Source: a virus
Virus record (IMG/VR): IMGVR_UViG_3300017771_000014
Span: 1 to 51,044 of that record
Length of the DNA: 51,044 bases
Direction: 5' to 3' (one strand)
Shown: positions 8,992-17,480 of the stretch, one piece after another
Layout of the letters: each line of letters starts with the position of its first letter
How positions within the stretch are numbered: position 1 is the first letter of the stretch
Made by a program: the position numbers and the translations under genes
Notes under the pieces: generated by a model
Seen by the model: only the letters and a program-made list of their open reading frames with translations
The model's database searches: none
What the model was told of the DNA's origin: nothing

Positions 8992-10226
8992 AATTTTTTA
9001 GAGAACTTACTGATTTAGAACAAAATCGTTGCGTAGTTGCTACATTTTATATTGAAACATATGAAAGTGTTGGTAATCTTCGTGATGCTGCTTGGGCACT
9101 TGCAATTGGGCAAAGTGTAGGTAATCCGAAAGTCCGTAATCGTTGGGAAAGTGATGAACTTTTCGAACTCGCATCTTGTGTCATTTATGATGATGAGGAT
9201 AAACTAACTAACATGACTTCTGGTGAAGTTAAAATTGGTTTCCCTAAAGTGAACACTGACTGGGAAGGTGATGGAATTTCTCACCTGATGTGTCAGTTGA
9301 TGGGTGGACAACTCGATATTGATGTATTCAAAACTTGCCGACTTAGGAAACTTGACTTTCCTGCAGATGTGGAATCACATTTCCTAGGACCCAAGAATGG
9401 TATCGATGGTATTCGTAAATTTGTTGATCGTCATGATAAACCACTCTCTGGTGCTATTGTAAAACCAAAGACTGGTATCTCTCCTGAAACTCTTTCAGAG
9501 ATGGTAAAAGAACTACTTGATGGTGGTGTAGATTTTATCAAAGAGGATGAGATTCTATCAAATCCATCTTTCTGCCGTCTTGAGGATCGTGTAGAACTCA
9601 TTTCTAACATTGTTAATAATTGTGGTCGAGGCGTCATTTACTGTTTCTGTATAAATGGTGATCACCACACTATCCTTGATCGTGCAAAGTTTGTTGCAGA
9701 TAATGGTGGCAATGGTATTCATATTAATTTCTGGAGTGGACTTGGCGTCTATAACTCTGTAAGAAAGATGGATTTGCCACTATTTGTTCACTATCAGAAG
9801 AGTGGAGACAAGATTCTGACTGATAAGCGTCATAACTTTGGTATTGATTGGAGCGTTCTTTGTGATCTTGCAGGTCTATGTGGTGTTGACACTATCCATG
9901 CTGGTATGTGGGGTGGATACTTGAGTGATGATGAGGTAGAACTGAAAACTGTGATGGATACTTTACATCGAAGAAATGTTTTACCCGCACTCAGTTGTGG
10001 TATGCATCCAGGAATTGTTAACACCACTGCTGAAAAATTTGGAACTGACTTCCTGGCAAACTGTGGTGGAGCAGTTCATGGACACCCTGGTGGCACTCTC
10101 TCTGGTGCATTAGCAATGCGTCAGGCCATTGATAAGACTCCTGGGGCAGAATTCCGTGCTGCCATTGATAAGTGGGGATATGAGACTGGTGGAGGATCTC
10201 TCCCAGAGTGGGTTTTAGAGTTCTGA
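8988..10226 (+). CDS. RuBisCO-like protein (form IV RLP) encoded by phage
   Basis: The 412 aa protein covers the full large-subunit fold. The N-terminal domain spans residues 1-140 and the barrel domain 150-412. GAIVKPKTG (155-163) supplies K159 and K161, matching RuBisCO K175 and K177. GGVDFIKEDE (179-188) supplies K185, D187 and E188, matching the carbamylated K201, D203 and E204. H268 and H304 match H294 and H327; S336 and GG (360-361) match S379 and the phosphate-binding glycines. Loop 6 reads HAGMWGGYLS: the lysine that matches K334 and is needed for CO2 addition is replaced (Y311), and the H298 position is not His. It should therefore enolise or otherwise process a ketose-type phosphate rather than fix CO2. 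ATGA overlap with the cupin ties it to the nucleotidyltransferase operon. Family membership is firm; the reaction is unknown. Confidence 0.88.
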   Translation: MKFFRELTDLEQNRCVVATFYIETYESVGNLRDAAWALAIGQSVGNPKVRNRWESDELFELASCVIYDDEDKLTNMTSGEVKIGFPKVNTDWEGDGISHLMCQLMGGQLDIDVFKTCRLRKLDFPADVESHFLGPKNGIDGIRKFVDRHDKPLSGAIVKPKTGISPETLSEMVKELLDGGVDFIKEDEILSNPSFCRLEDRVELISNIVNNCGRGVIYCFCINGDHHTILDRAKFVADNGGNGIHINFWSGLGVYNSVRKMDLPLFVHYQKSGDKILTDKRHNFGIDWSVLCDLAGLCGVDTIHAGMWGGYLSDDEVELKTVMDTLHRRNVLPALSCGMHPGIVNTTAEKFGTDFLANCGGAVHGHPGGTLSGALAMRQAIDKTPGAEFRAAIDKWGYETGGGSLPEWVLEF

Positions 10227-10227
10227 T

Positions 10228-10713
10228 ATGATTATTATTGCCCATCGTGGAAATATAGACGGAATAAATCCTGAAAGGGAGAATAGTCCAGACTATATTG
10301 ACGAAGCGTTGGAAATGGGTTATGATGTAGAGATTGATATAAGATCAAAAAATAAAAGACTTTATCTTGGTCATGATAAGGCACAATACCCAGTAAATCT
10401 TGGATGGTTGTATAAAAATAGAGAAAGACTTTGGATTCACTGCAAAGATCGTGAATCTTTAGAGTTTTGCTCTTCTACAGTTATGAATTTGCATTATTTC
10501 TGGCATGATCGTGACAGTTATACACTAACAAGTAAAGCAATTGGTTGGGTTTTGATTGGACATTATTCATATCCAAATTCAATCATCGTATTACCAGAGT
10601 CCATTTCTTTATACAATAAATATGAGGGTAAATACGATAGGATTCTTGAGTCTCTGGGAATCTGTACAGATAAATGTAATTATTATCGGAAAGAATTAAA
10701 TGAAGTGGTCTGA
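10228..10713 (+). CDS. GDPD/PLC-like phosphodiesterase (TIM-barrel) domain protein
   Basis: The 161 aa protein opens IIIAHRGNIDGINPERENSP, then MGYDVEIDIRSKNKRLYLGHD. These are the HRG...EN, E-x-D and GHD motifs of glycerophosphodiester phosphodiesterases. It is shorter than bacterial GDPDs (about 240 aa) and ends after LWIHCKD and the later strands, so it is a compact form. It starts 1 base after the RuBisCO-like stop and overlaps the next gene by 14 bases. It could hydrolyse or transfer a phosphodiester-linked polyol in the same pathway; activity is inferred from the motifs. Confidence 0.7.
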   Translation: MIIIAHRGNIDGINPERENSPDYIDEALEMGYDVEIDIRSKNKRLYLGHDKAQYPVNLGWLYKNRERLWIHCKDRESLEFCSSTVMNLHYFWHDRDSYTLTSKAIGWVLIGHYSYPNSIIVLPESISLYNKYEGKYDRILESLGICTDKCNYYRKELNEVV

Positions 10714-11332
10714 AGATTTAGTAAAAGATATTAGAACTGGAACGCCTTTTGATGATTCTGATGGTGGGGTTCCACATCCGAGAGGATATGGTCATACTTT
10801 TGATGCAAACGGTACAGCAGTTTATCCTAAAGAAGTTACTGACTGTAATCGTCTTGCTCTGATGCAGAACTTTATGACTATTCGTGATAACTGCAATGCC
10901 ATTCTTGAAATTGGAATTGGGCGAAACTTGCAAGAGTCATTTTGTTATGTTTTCTTCAATAGTAAGAAACCAGAGTGTAAGTATGTTGGACTTGATATTG
11001 AAGATCGCTCATTTTTGAATGGTGAAGCACCTAATGTTCATACCTTTATGGACGATAGTTCAAACTATGATGATAATCTTGAAAGATTTAAGAGTCTAGG
11101 AATCAAAAAATTTGATTTCATTTTTATTGATGGTTGGCATAGTATCAATCAAGTTTTGAGAGATTGGGAATATAGTAATCTTCTGTCTGATCATGGCATC
11201 ATTGGATTCCATGACACCTCTTGTCATCCTGGACCACATAATTTTATTAATAACCTAGATACTGACAAATGGGAAGTTGTTCCAAACTGCTGCCCAGATG
11301 ATTGGGGTATTGGATTTGTTCGCAAAAAGTGA
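10700..11332 (+). CDS. Class I SAM-dependent methyltransferase (Methyltransf_24-like)
   Basis: The 210 aa protein has a Rossmann-type motif I AILEIGIGRN, motif II acidic end YVGLDIEDRS, and FDFIFIDGWHSINQVLRDWE then GIIGFHDTS, typical of Methyltransf_24 and cephalosporin-hydroxylase-like proteins found in LPS and capsule clusters. The FIDGWHS segment often holds a metal ligand in this group. It lies in the glycan operon directly before the large glycosyltransferase. It probably methylates (or possibly hydroxylates) a sugar; the target is unknown. Confidence 0.7.
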   Translation: MKWSEDLVKDIRTGTPFDDSDGGVPHPRGYGHTFDANGTAVYPKEVTDCNRLALMQNFMTIRDNCNAILEIGIGRNLQESFCYVFFNSKKPECKYVGLDIEDRSFLNGEAPNVHTFMDDSSNYDDNLERFKSLGIKKFDFIFIDGWHSINQVLRDWEYSNLLSDHGIIGFHDTSCHPGPHNFINNLDTDKWEVVPNCCPDDWGIGFVRKK

Positions 11333-11335
11333 GTT

Positions 11336-14300
11336 ATGAATGTATCGTTGATTTGTGCTTGTAAGAATCGTTACGATGCCTTACGAGTGTCTTTGAGTTC
11401 GTGGTTGGCATTTGATGAAATTAAGGAGATTATTATTGTTGATTGGAGTTCTGATAACTCAATCACTGATCTCCTAAATCTTGATGGTCGAATTAAAATC
11501 ATTGAAGTACCTAATCAAAAATACTTTAATCAACCACAACCGTTGAATTTAGCACTCAGTCAAGCAACTGGGGATTATATTTTGAAGGTTGATTCTGATT
11601 ATATTATTAATCCATATTACAACTTCTTTGATAAGTATACTCCTGGAGATGGTGAATTCCTTTCAGGAAAATCGAGTTATGATCCTCCAGAGGTTTTTGA
11701 TGAATCAATAGGTGCATATGTTTGCAACTTTGGTGATATGGTAGTCGAAGAGATACGTGATTACTGTAATAATTACAGTCCTTGGTTCATGTATCTTACT
11801 GGTCTTTTGATGCTCAAACGAAAAGACATGATTGCCGTTGGTGGATATAATGAAAATCTTGGAAAATATTATTCTTATGAAGATGATGAGATCTTCCGTA
11901 GATTAAGTCTTTATGGTTTAAAGCAGAATAAAATTTTCTGTGACCACTATTTGACACATCTTCCCCACCAAGATATCAAAAGAATTGAAAATTTTGAGGG
12001 ATATGATTCAGTAGATAGGCAAAACTGCATCAATAATATGAGGTCTTCATATTCTACTGAGGGTGAAACAATCGCTCAGGCAGAGTATGCAATGGCATCA
12101 TTCCATACCTCAAGAAATAAAGAGTTTACTGATCAAGTTACAGAGTATAAGGTAGATAATAAAACTTTTTGGGAAGTTGAGTCCCTTGGAGACAATCACT
12201 ATAAAGCAAAAATGAAATCATCATCAAAACTGGAAAACTTTCCCACTTCTTACTATATTAGTTTAGAGGAAAGTGTAGATCGTCAAGAAAGTCTCAAGAG
12301 TCAATTCTCTGAGTATGGTGTTACCAATTTGAATGGAATTATTTCCAAGCGATTTGATGAATGTGATGATAAAGTAATTGGTGAACAACTCCATATTCTT
12401 GATGGTGGAACCATTGGATGTAATGTTTCTCACTTGAAGGCAATTAAACATTGGTATGAAAATACGAGTGAAGACTATGGATTCTTCTGTGAAGATGATT
12501 TATCACTGGAACCAGTTCAATATTGGAACTTTACTTGGAGTGATTTTGTAAATAATCTTCCATCAGACTGGGGATGTGTACAACTTTGCTCTATTCGATC
12601 AACTCAAATTGACGTAAAAATGCGAGAAAGATCAATGTATGATTGGTCTGTGACTGCATACATTATTACTCGTGATTATGCTAAGAAAATTATTGATCGT
12701 TATATCCGTGAAGATAGTTTTGATTTGACTATTCCTGGCACGATCTTTTATCCTATGCCAGAAACTGTTCTTTTCTATGATATTGGAAAGGTATATGCAG
12801 TTGATCTATTTGTTGAAGATCAAGAATTTAATTCTACATTTACTGAAACTGCTGGAATTGAAGGTGGTAGAAAAGATCATCATGTTGAAAGTTATGAACA
12901 TGTTATAAATTGGTGGAAAAGTAATTCACAAACCACTGCATATCAACTTTTGGGAATTCGTGATCCAGAGGAACAATTTACTGGAACTACTGATCTTGAA
13001 AAGATATTAGTGACATACTCCATGGATACGGAGAATGCAAAGAATAACTTTGATATGGGTGTTTGGTATGAAAATGATGGTCACACTGCACCAGCACTTT
13101 CATATTATCTCAGAGCAGCAGAAAGATCTGAAGATATCGATCTTACATATGAATCATTGATTCGTGGTTCTTATTGCTATGAGAAGCAGGGGACTCGTGA
13201 TGGAAGTTCTAAATCAATGCTACAACAAGCATTGATGGTTCATCCACATAGACCAGAAGCATATTTTCTTTTAGCAAGATTTGCTGAAAAGCGTGAATGG
13301 TGGCAAGATGCGTACATTTATGCATGTCAAGGATTAGAATATGTTGATCATGAATATCGTGATCTGTATACTGATGTTGATTATTCTGGTTCATATGCAC
13401 TATACTTTATTAAGTCACTATCTGGATGGCGTTGGGGTAAAGTTGATGAGGCAAGATCAATTTTAGTTGATCTGAAGCATAATTATGATCTCAATGATCA
13501 CTACAGACGTATTGTTGAAAATAATATTTCAGCATTTGGAGTTAAAGATGAACAGTATTATATCAAAAACTTCCTTGAGCAACGACGTGTTGAACAGGAA
13601 GAGCGATATGGAAAAGTCGCTGAGGTAACCGAAAAAAAGATTGATGTCGTACTTCAAGGGAAGTACGACTCAACAACAAGAGAAGTAATTAAATCTTACT
13701 TGCAGTTGCCATTTATTAATAATATCATTGTTTCTTGTTGGAAAACTGATGAGGAAGTTGAGATGGGTGATAGGATCAAAGTTGTTCGCAATGATGATCC
13801 AGAGACATGGGGGACTGACAATAGAAATCTTCAAATCGTTTCATCACGTAATGGTTTAAATCGTGTTACTACCGATGTCGCTGTTAAGATGAGGAGCGAC
13901 CAGATCTATACTCAAGAAAGTATGGAACGTATGATGAAGTTCTATTTTGATAACTGTGAACATGACAAGCAACTATTTGTTGCTGGAATGTATCCAAATT
14001 TACTGTTCCATCCCAGAGATCATGTATTCTGGGGTAAAACTAATTCACTAAAAAATCTATTTGGTACTCCACTTGAGATTGATGGATTTGGTGATAAGAG
14101 TAAGTTACCAAAGTCAGAATTATGGAAATATTATAAGTATTTTATTCGTACCGAGACATATATTGGTGGACACTACTGTTCCAGAATTGATCCTAGAGTA
14201 AAGAGACTCTTTGATGAACCACAAAAGTACCTCTATGATGAAGCGCCAGAGTGGAACTACGCTAAAGAACTGAGTGACGAGGTTGGTCGTAGAGTATTCA

Positions 14301-14416
14301 AATCATTCCCTAAGAGTGGAATTGATCTAGAGTGGCCCAAGAAGCAACTTGCTTCATATCCATACGATGATCAGGAGCAAGGATACTTTGAGCAATGGTA
14401 TGAGAATGGGTGTTGA
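11336..14416 (+). CDS. Multi-domain glycosyltransferase: GT2 - GT25-like - TPR - WavE-like
   Basis: The 1026 aa protein shows four parts. Residues 1-260 form a GT2 domain (LICACKNRYDALRVSLSSW; VDSD at 85-88; galactosyltransferase-like GGYNENLG and YEDDE). About 305-540 form a GT25-like domain (YYISLEESVDRQESL; GCNVSHLKAIKHW; CEDDLSLEP). About 560-760 form a helical TPR-like region (ALSYYLRAAER, SMLQQALMVHPHRPEAYFLL). About 777-1026 form a WavE-like domain (IDVVLQGKYDSTTREVIKSY, VAVKMRSDQIYT). The GT25-like part resembles the separate genes at 38970 and 39806. It follows the methyltransferase by 3 bases. A strong promoter starts at its stop codon. It probably adds two or more sugars to a phage or cell-surface glycan. 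Confidence 0.8.
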   Translation: MNVSLICACKNRYDALRVSLSSWLAFDEIKEIIIVDWSSDNSITDLLNLDGRIKIIEVPNQKYFNQPQPLNLALSQATGDYILKVDSDYIINPYYNFFDKYTPGDGEFLSGKSSYDPPEVFDESIGAYVCNFGDMVVEEIRDYCNNYSPWFMYLTGLLMLKRKDMIAVGGYNENLGKYYSYEDDEIFRRLSLYGLKQNKIFCDHYLTHLPHQDIKRIENFEGYDSVDRQNCINNMRSSYSTEGETIAQAEYAMASFHTSRNKEFTDQVTEYKVDNKTFWEVESLGDNHYKAKMKSSSKLENFPTSYYISLEESVDRQESLKSQFSEYGVTNLNGIISKRFDECDDKVIGEQLHILDGGTIGCNVSHLKAIKHWYENTSEDYGFFCEDDLSLEPVQYWNFTWSDFVNNLPSDWGCVQLCSIRSTQIDVKMRERSMYDWSVTAYIITRDYAKKIIDRYIREDSFDLTIPGTIFYPMPETVLFYDIGKVYAVDLFVEDQEFNSTFTETAGIEGGRKDHHVESYEHVINWWKSNSQTTAYQLLGIRDPEEQFTGTTDLEKILVTYSMDTENAKNNFDMGVWYENDGHTAPALSYYLRAAERSEDIDLTYESLIRGSYCYEKQGTRDGSSKSMLQQALMVHPHRPEAYFLLARFAEKREWWQDAYIYACQGLEYVDHEYRDLYTDVDYSGSYALYFIKSLSGWRWGKVDEARSILVDLKHNYDLNDHYRRIVENNISAFGVKDEQYYIKNFLEQRRVEQEERYGKVAEVTEKKIDVVLQGKYDSTTREVIKSYLQLPFINNIIVSCWKTDEEVEMGDRIKVVRNDDPETWGTDNRNLQIVSSRNGLNRVTTDVAVKMRSDQIYTQESMERMMKFYFDNCEHDKQLFVAGMYPNLLFHPRDHVFWGKTNSLKNLFGTPLEIDGFGDKSKLPKSELWKYYKYFIRTETYIGGHYCSRIDPRVKRLFDEPQKYLYDEAPEWNYAKELSDEVGRRVFKSFPKSGIDLEWPKKQLASYPYDDQEQGYFEQWYENGC

Positions 14417-14441
14417 CAAACTTTGAAAGATGACTTATAGT
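14413..14441 (+). promoter_or_regulatory. Sigma70-type early promoter
   Basis: TTGACA at 14413-14418 (overlapping the previous stop), a 17-bp spacer, and TATAGT at 14436-14441. This is close to consensus and lies in the longest non-coding gap of the window, so host RNA polymerase could start a transcript near 14448. Confidence 0.75.
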
Positions 14442-14519
14442 ATGAGAGTCGTTGAGATTCTTTGTTACTTCGAGACTCCGATACTACTCTTCTTTGGCTG
14501 GTGGGAGAGTAGTGGGTGA

Positions 14520-14549
14520 AAAGGTTAGAGAGTGGTGCCTCTAACCTTT
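14520..14549 (+). terminator. Strong 11-bp hairpin, terminator-like or ncRNA end
   Basis: AAAGGTTAGAG (14520-14530) pairs perfectly with CTCTAACCTTT (14539-14549) around an 8-base loop. Only three U follow on the 3' side, so termination may be weak. About 80 bases separate the expected start of the 14413 promoter transcript from this stem, so a short structured RNA is possible. The gap holds no tRNA-like fold. Confidence 0.5.
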
Positions 14550-14648
14550 ACCATCCATTCTACTATATAAACTATACAATTTTATTATGACTTCAAAAGA
14601 GAAACTTTTGTTTTGTGTGTCGTTTATATGGTTTATGCACTGGGGGAC

Positions 14649-15068
14649 ATGTCTGTCATCTATCATTCTGGAATCGGTTATTCTGAAAAACTCTGTGAGG
14701 ATGCTTCCTCTTGGTTTGTAAATAGATTTTATCCACGCCATAATCTGGACATTGATATAGTTCACAGTGGATTAGAAGAGGAACAAGTAGAAGGTTTTTG
14801 TGACGTGGAAGGTGAATATAACCGTCCACGTTCTTTTGTTATTGATATTAAATCAAACATGAAAGACGAATTGTATCTAAAAGTTCTATTTCATGAACTT
14901 ACTCATATGTCACAATGGATTGATGGTTCTCTTCGATACATTGATGGTAAAGTACATTACGATGGTGATGCTATAGAAAATTATGATTATGAATATCAAC
15001 CTCATGAGATAGAGGCGAGTGAATCTGAGGATATGTTGTACGATTTTTATCTGGCAGAACAGGTTTAA
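14649..15068 (+). CDS. Small SprT/zinc-metallopeptidase-like protein
   Basis: About 139 aa. LYLKVLFHELTHMSQWIDGS contains the zincin HELTH motif (two His ligands and the catalytic Glu), and a downstream acidic segment HEIEASESEDMLYDF could give the third ligand, as in gluzincin-like proteins. The start is uncertain: ATG 14649 gives MSVIYHSGIGY with GGGGGA close upstream, while ATG 14628 would add 7 residues. Downstream is the helicase, whose promoter begins inside this gene. The substrate is unknown; a host protein or a phage precursor are both possible. Confidence 0.65.
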   Translation: MSVIYHSGIGYSEKLCEDASSWFVNRFYPRHNLDIDIVHSGLEEEQVEGFCDVEGEYNRPRSFVIDIKSNMKDELYLKVLFHELTHMSQWIDGSLRYIDGKVHYDGDAIENYDYEYQPHEIEASESEDMLYDFYLAEQV

Positions 15069-15079
15069 TATGCTATAAT
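15051..15079 (+). promoter_or_regulatory. Extended -10 promoter before helicase gene
   Basis: TGCTATAAT ends at 15079, an extended -10 element with a perfect TATAAT (15074-15079). A weak -35 CTGGCA lies 17 bp upstream inside the metallopeptidase gene. The ATG of the helicase follows at 15101. Confidence 0.65.
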
Positions 15080-15100
15080 ACAAGCATACACAAAGGTTAC

Positions 15101-16342
15101 ATGCTCACTCTCCGTCCCCATCAACAAGAGGCACTGACAGAGATGACTCGCCATTCTAATGGTCAACTCATTATGCCGACTGGCGCGGGAAAGACATATG
15201 TCATGGTTGCAGATGCCATGGAGCAACTTAAGTCTGGACCTAAGACTTTCGTGGTTGTTGCTCCTCGTATCCTTCTAGCAACTCAACTGTGTGAGGATTT
15301 CATGCAGTTCCTTCCTGCGACCTGGGTTCATGTCTGTCATGCACATAGTGGTAAGAATGATTACTTCAACAGCACGAAGGCAGAAAAGATTGCTTTGTTC
15401 AACAATACCGCCCGCGCAGCATCTGAATCTTGCATCATTTTTACAACTTACAATTCATTGAAACGAATCGTTGAGTCTGGTATCAAAGTGGATACCGTCT
15501 ACTTCGATGAAGCACATAATAGTGTTAAGAAGTCTTTTTATCCTCCGACTAAGCAGATTGTATCTACTGCAGATCGGTCGTATCATTTTACGGCAACGCC
15601 AAAACACAGTGCGGTGTTTACTAAGGCGGGTATGAATGACTATGAGGTTTATGGGAACATCATTATGAATGTCCCTGCTCCAGAACTGATCGACAATGGA
15701 TCCATCCTCCCCCCAATGATCAATCCAATTGTCATGAACATGGAACGTGACAAGGAATATGGTGCAGAAAGGGACTGTATGACTCTCTTGGATACCATTA
15801 TCAACGGCGACAACATGCAGAAGGTGTTAGTGGCATCTCCCAACACCAAAGTCTTAATCCGTATGCTTGCAGAGACAGACTTCATGCCTGAGGTTCAGTC
15901 TTATGGGTATGACATTCTGTGGATTACCGCTAAGTATGGTGCATTTATCAACAACAATAAGGTAACTCGTAAAGAGTTCTTTGATACCTTGACAGCATAT
16001 GGTAAGGATTCTGATAAGAAGTTCATTGTTCTTCACTACAGCATTTTGTCTGAAGGTATTAACTGCCCTGGGTTGACAGCATGTGTTATGATGAGGCAGA
16101 TGGATATGATTCAAATGTGCCAGACTATTGGTCGGGTCATTCGTCTCCATCCTGAAGATGCAGAAAACATTCGTGACGGCAAGGTCGCTGCAGGTGACCT
16201 CAACAATTATGAAAAACCTTTCGGTCTCATTCATGTCCCTGTCTACTCAAATGTTGGTATCTCAACCGCACGTCGTCTACAGAACATTGTTGACACTGTA
16301 TTTGTACAAGGAAAACCTATTATCTCTACTATTAAAAGATGA
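15101..16342 (+). CDS. SF2 DEAD/DEAH-box helicase (UvsW/ResIII-like)
   Basis: The 413 aa protein carries the ordered SF2 motifs: LRPHQQEAL (Q-like), MPTGAGKT (motif I), FTTYNS, YFDEAHNS (II), FTATPKH (III), SEGINCPGL (V) and QTIGRVIR (VI). T4-like phages use UvsW for branch migration and the switch from origin- to recombination-dependent replication; cyanophages also carry related ResIII-type helicases. It is somewhat shorter than UvsW, so the role is given at family level. An extended -10 promoter precedes it. The next gene overlaps by 4 bases. Confidence 0.85.
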   Translation: MLTLRPHQQEALTEMTRHSNGQLIMPTGAGKTYVMVADAMEQLKSGPKTFVVVAPRILLATQLCEDFMQFLPATWVHVCHAHSGKNDYFNSTKAEKIALFNNTARAASESCIIFTTYNSLKRIVESGIKVDTVYFDEAHNSVKKSFYPPTKQIVSTADRSYHFTATPKHSAVFTKAGMNDYEVYGNIIMNVPAPELIDNGSILPPMINPIVMNMERDKEYGAERDCMTLLDTIINGDNMQKVLVASPNTKVLIRMLAETDFMPEVQSYGYDILWITAKYGAFINNNKVTRKEFFDTLTAYGKDSDKKFIVLHYSILSEGINCPGLTACVMMRQMDMIQMCQTIGRVIRLHPEDAENIRDGKVAAGDLNNYEKPFGLIHVPVYSNVGISTARRLQNIVDTVFVQGKPIISTIKR

Positions 16343-16896
16343 AAGTAAAGAAGGACTGGGAATCATATTGCACACTAGCGTATACGATTCTTAAATCAGC
16401 AGTTAAGTATTGGGGAAATCCTAGTTTTTATCGTCCTATTACAAGAGTGTTTTATATTACCGTGTTTGATTGTGGTATGCCCAATCCAACAGGACTCATC
16501 AGTGAGAATGCTCTAAATAATAAACTTGAGAAGAAGAAGACCGTCAGTGATCACTATCTTTCTCCTCAGTTTATCTGTAGAATGATCATGGACAATAGCA
16601 ATCTGTATTTACAGGATTACGATAAATTCAAGGATCTATTCTGGTTGGCAACTCAAACAATTGTAGTCACACAGCAAGAGAATGATAACCTTGCGGCATT
16701 GACAGAGAATGATGGTTTGAACTATACTGTCAATGTTCCCACCGATAAGAAGTATACACATCTTGGAATCAAACTATACAAACGTCCAGATGGTACTAAT
16801 AGGTGGGCAAATTCAGTTCCAGTGGATGGATACAAATTGGAGGTTCCTGAAGAACTATTAGATTATGAAAGGCAGTTTCTAGTTGATCAATTATGA
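16339..16896 (+). CDS. Unknown protein coupled to helicase
   Basis: The 185 aa protein has no motif I recognise. It is mixed alpha/beta with a cysteine pair region (SYCTLAYTIL, YITVFDCGMPNPTG), a VSDHYLSPQFICRMI segment and a basic KLYKRPDGTNRWANS turn. The ATGA overlap with the helicase and with the next gene suggests co-expression, so a role in DNA or RNA metabolism is possible but unproven. Confidence 0.7.
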   Translation: MKVKKDWESYCTLAYTILKSAVKYWGNPSFYRPITRVFYITVFDCGMPNPTGLISENALNNKLEKKKTVSDHYLSPQFICRMIMDNSNLYLQDYDKFKDLFWLATQTIVVTQQENDNLAALTENDGLNYTVNVPTDKKYTHLGIKLYKRPDGTNRWANSVPVDGYKLEVPEELLDYERQFLVDQL

Positions 16897-17480
16897 GTGA
16901 TGAATTTAGTTTAAGTGCACTCAACGAACGGATTGGGGAAGTAAAAAAGGAAAATGAAGAATCTACAGAGTTTACTCACAAGTTCTTAAAAGTTCTATTG
17001 CATAGGTATGACCTGAAAAAGTGTCTTCATGAAGATCATGTATTTGAAGACATTCCAAATGAAATTCTTGATACTCTACGTGGTGGAAACGTTCCATCTA
17101 AAACTGAAATTGCTAAACTTGATACCCCTACTCAGGACTTTTTCCTAAAAGATTGCGTTTTCATTTGCGGTCTTGCTGCCGCTCAATTCTATTCTGAGAA
17201 TGATGATCAGTATACGGAACTTGAACATGACACTTTTGAAGAGATCATGAAGATGCCTGATATGTCTCCAGGACATCACAGTGGATGTTATATCCTTGCT
17301 GCACTTACTCTACTCTTTTCTGATATCCCAGACCAAATGATGGTTGCTGCTATCACTAATAATTTTGAGTCGAGTGATGAGCAGATTGATGCGAATATGG
17401 ATTACTTTAATATGTTATGTGCTTGTCTTATTAGACGGCATATGGAGGACACTGCATACTATTTTAATGGAGGAAAATGA
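16893..17480 (+). CDS. Unknown helical protein
   Basis: The 195 aa acidic, mainly helical protein shows no recognised catalytic motif. Notable parts are an N-terminal charged helix, then DFFLKDCVFICGLAAAQFYS and SGCYILAALTLLFSDIP, which look like buried helices rather than membrane spans. It was tested against the T4 late sigma factor gp55 and does not fit. Start and stop overlap both neighbours by 4 bases. Confidence 0.7.
   Translation: MSDEFSLSALNERIGEVKKENEESTEFTHKFLKVLLHRYDLKKCLHEDHVFEDIPNEILDTLRGGNVPSKTEIAKLDTPTQDFFLKDCVFICGLAAAQFYSENDDQYTELEHDTFEEIMKMPDMSPGHHSGCYILAALTLLFSDIPDQMMVAAITNNFESSDEQIDANMDYFNMLCACLIRRHMEDTAYYFNGGK

Noticed and set aside
8988-10226. Reading the RuBisCO homologue as a CO2-fixing enzyme
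   Set aside because: The loop 6 Lys and the H298 position are not conserved, and no small subunit or phosphoribulokinase gene is present. RuBisCO-like protein is the supported call.
14450-14560. tRNA-like fold in the gap after the large glycosyltransferase
   Set aside because: No T-loop sequence, no CCA-compatible acceptor pairing and no anticodon arm could be built; only a simple hairpin remains.
16698-16727. TTGACA followed by TATACT inside a coding region
   Set aside because: Spacer is 18 bp and it lies mid-gene with no downstream start; likely chance.
16893-17480. Late sigma factor gp55 for the gene after the helicase region
   Set aside because: No sigma-type -10 binding or clamp-binding segments were seen, and the sequence is acidic and helical throughout.
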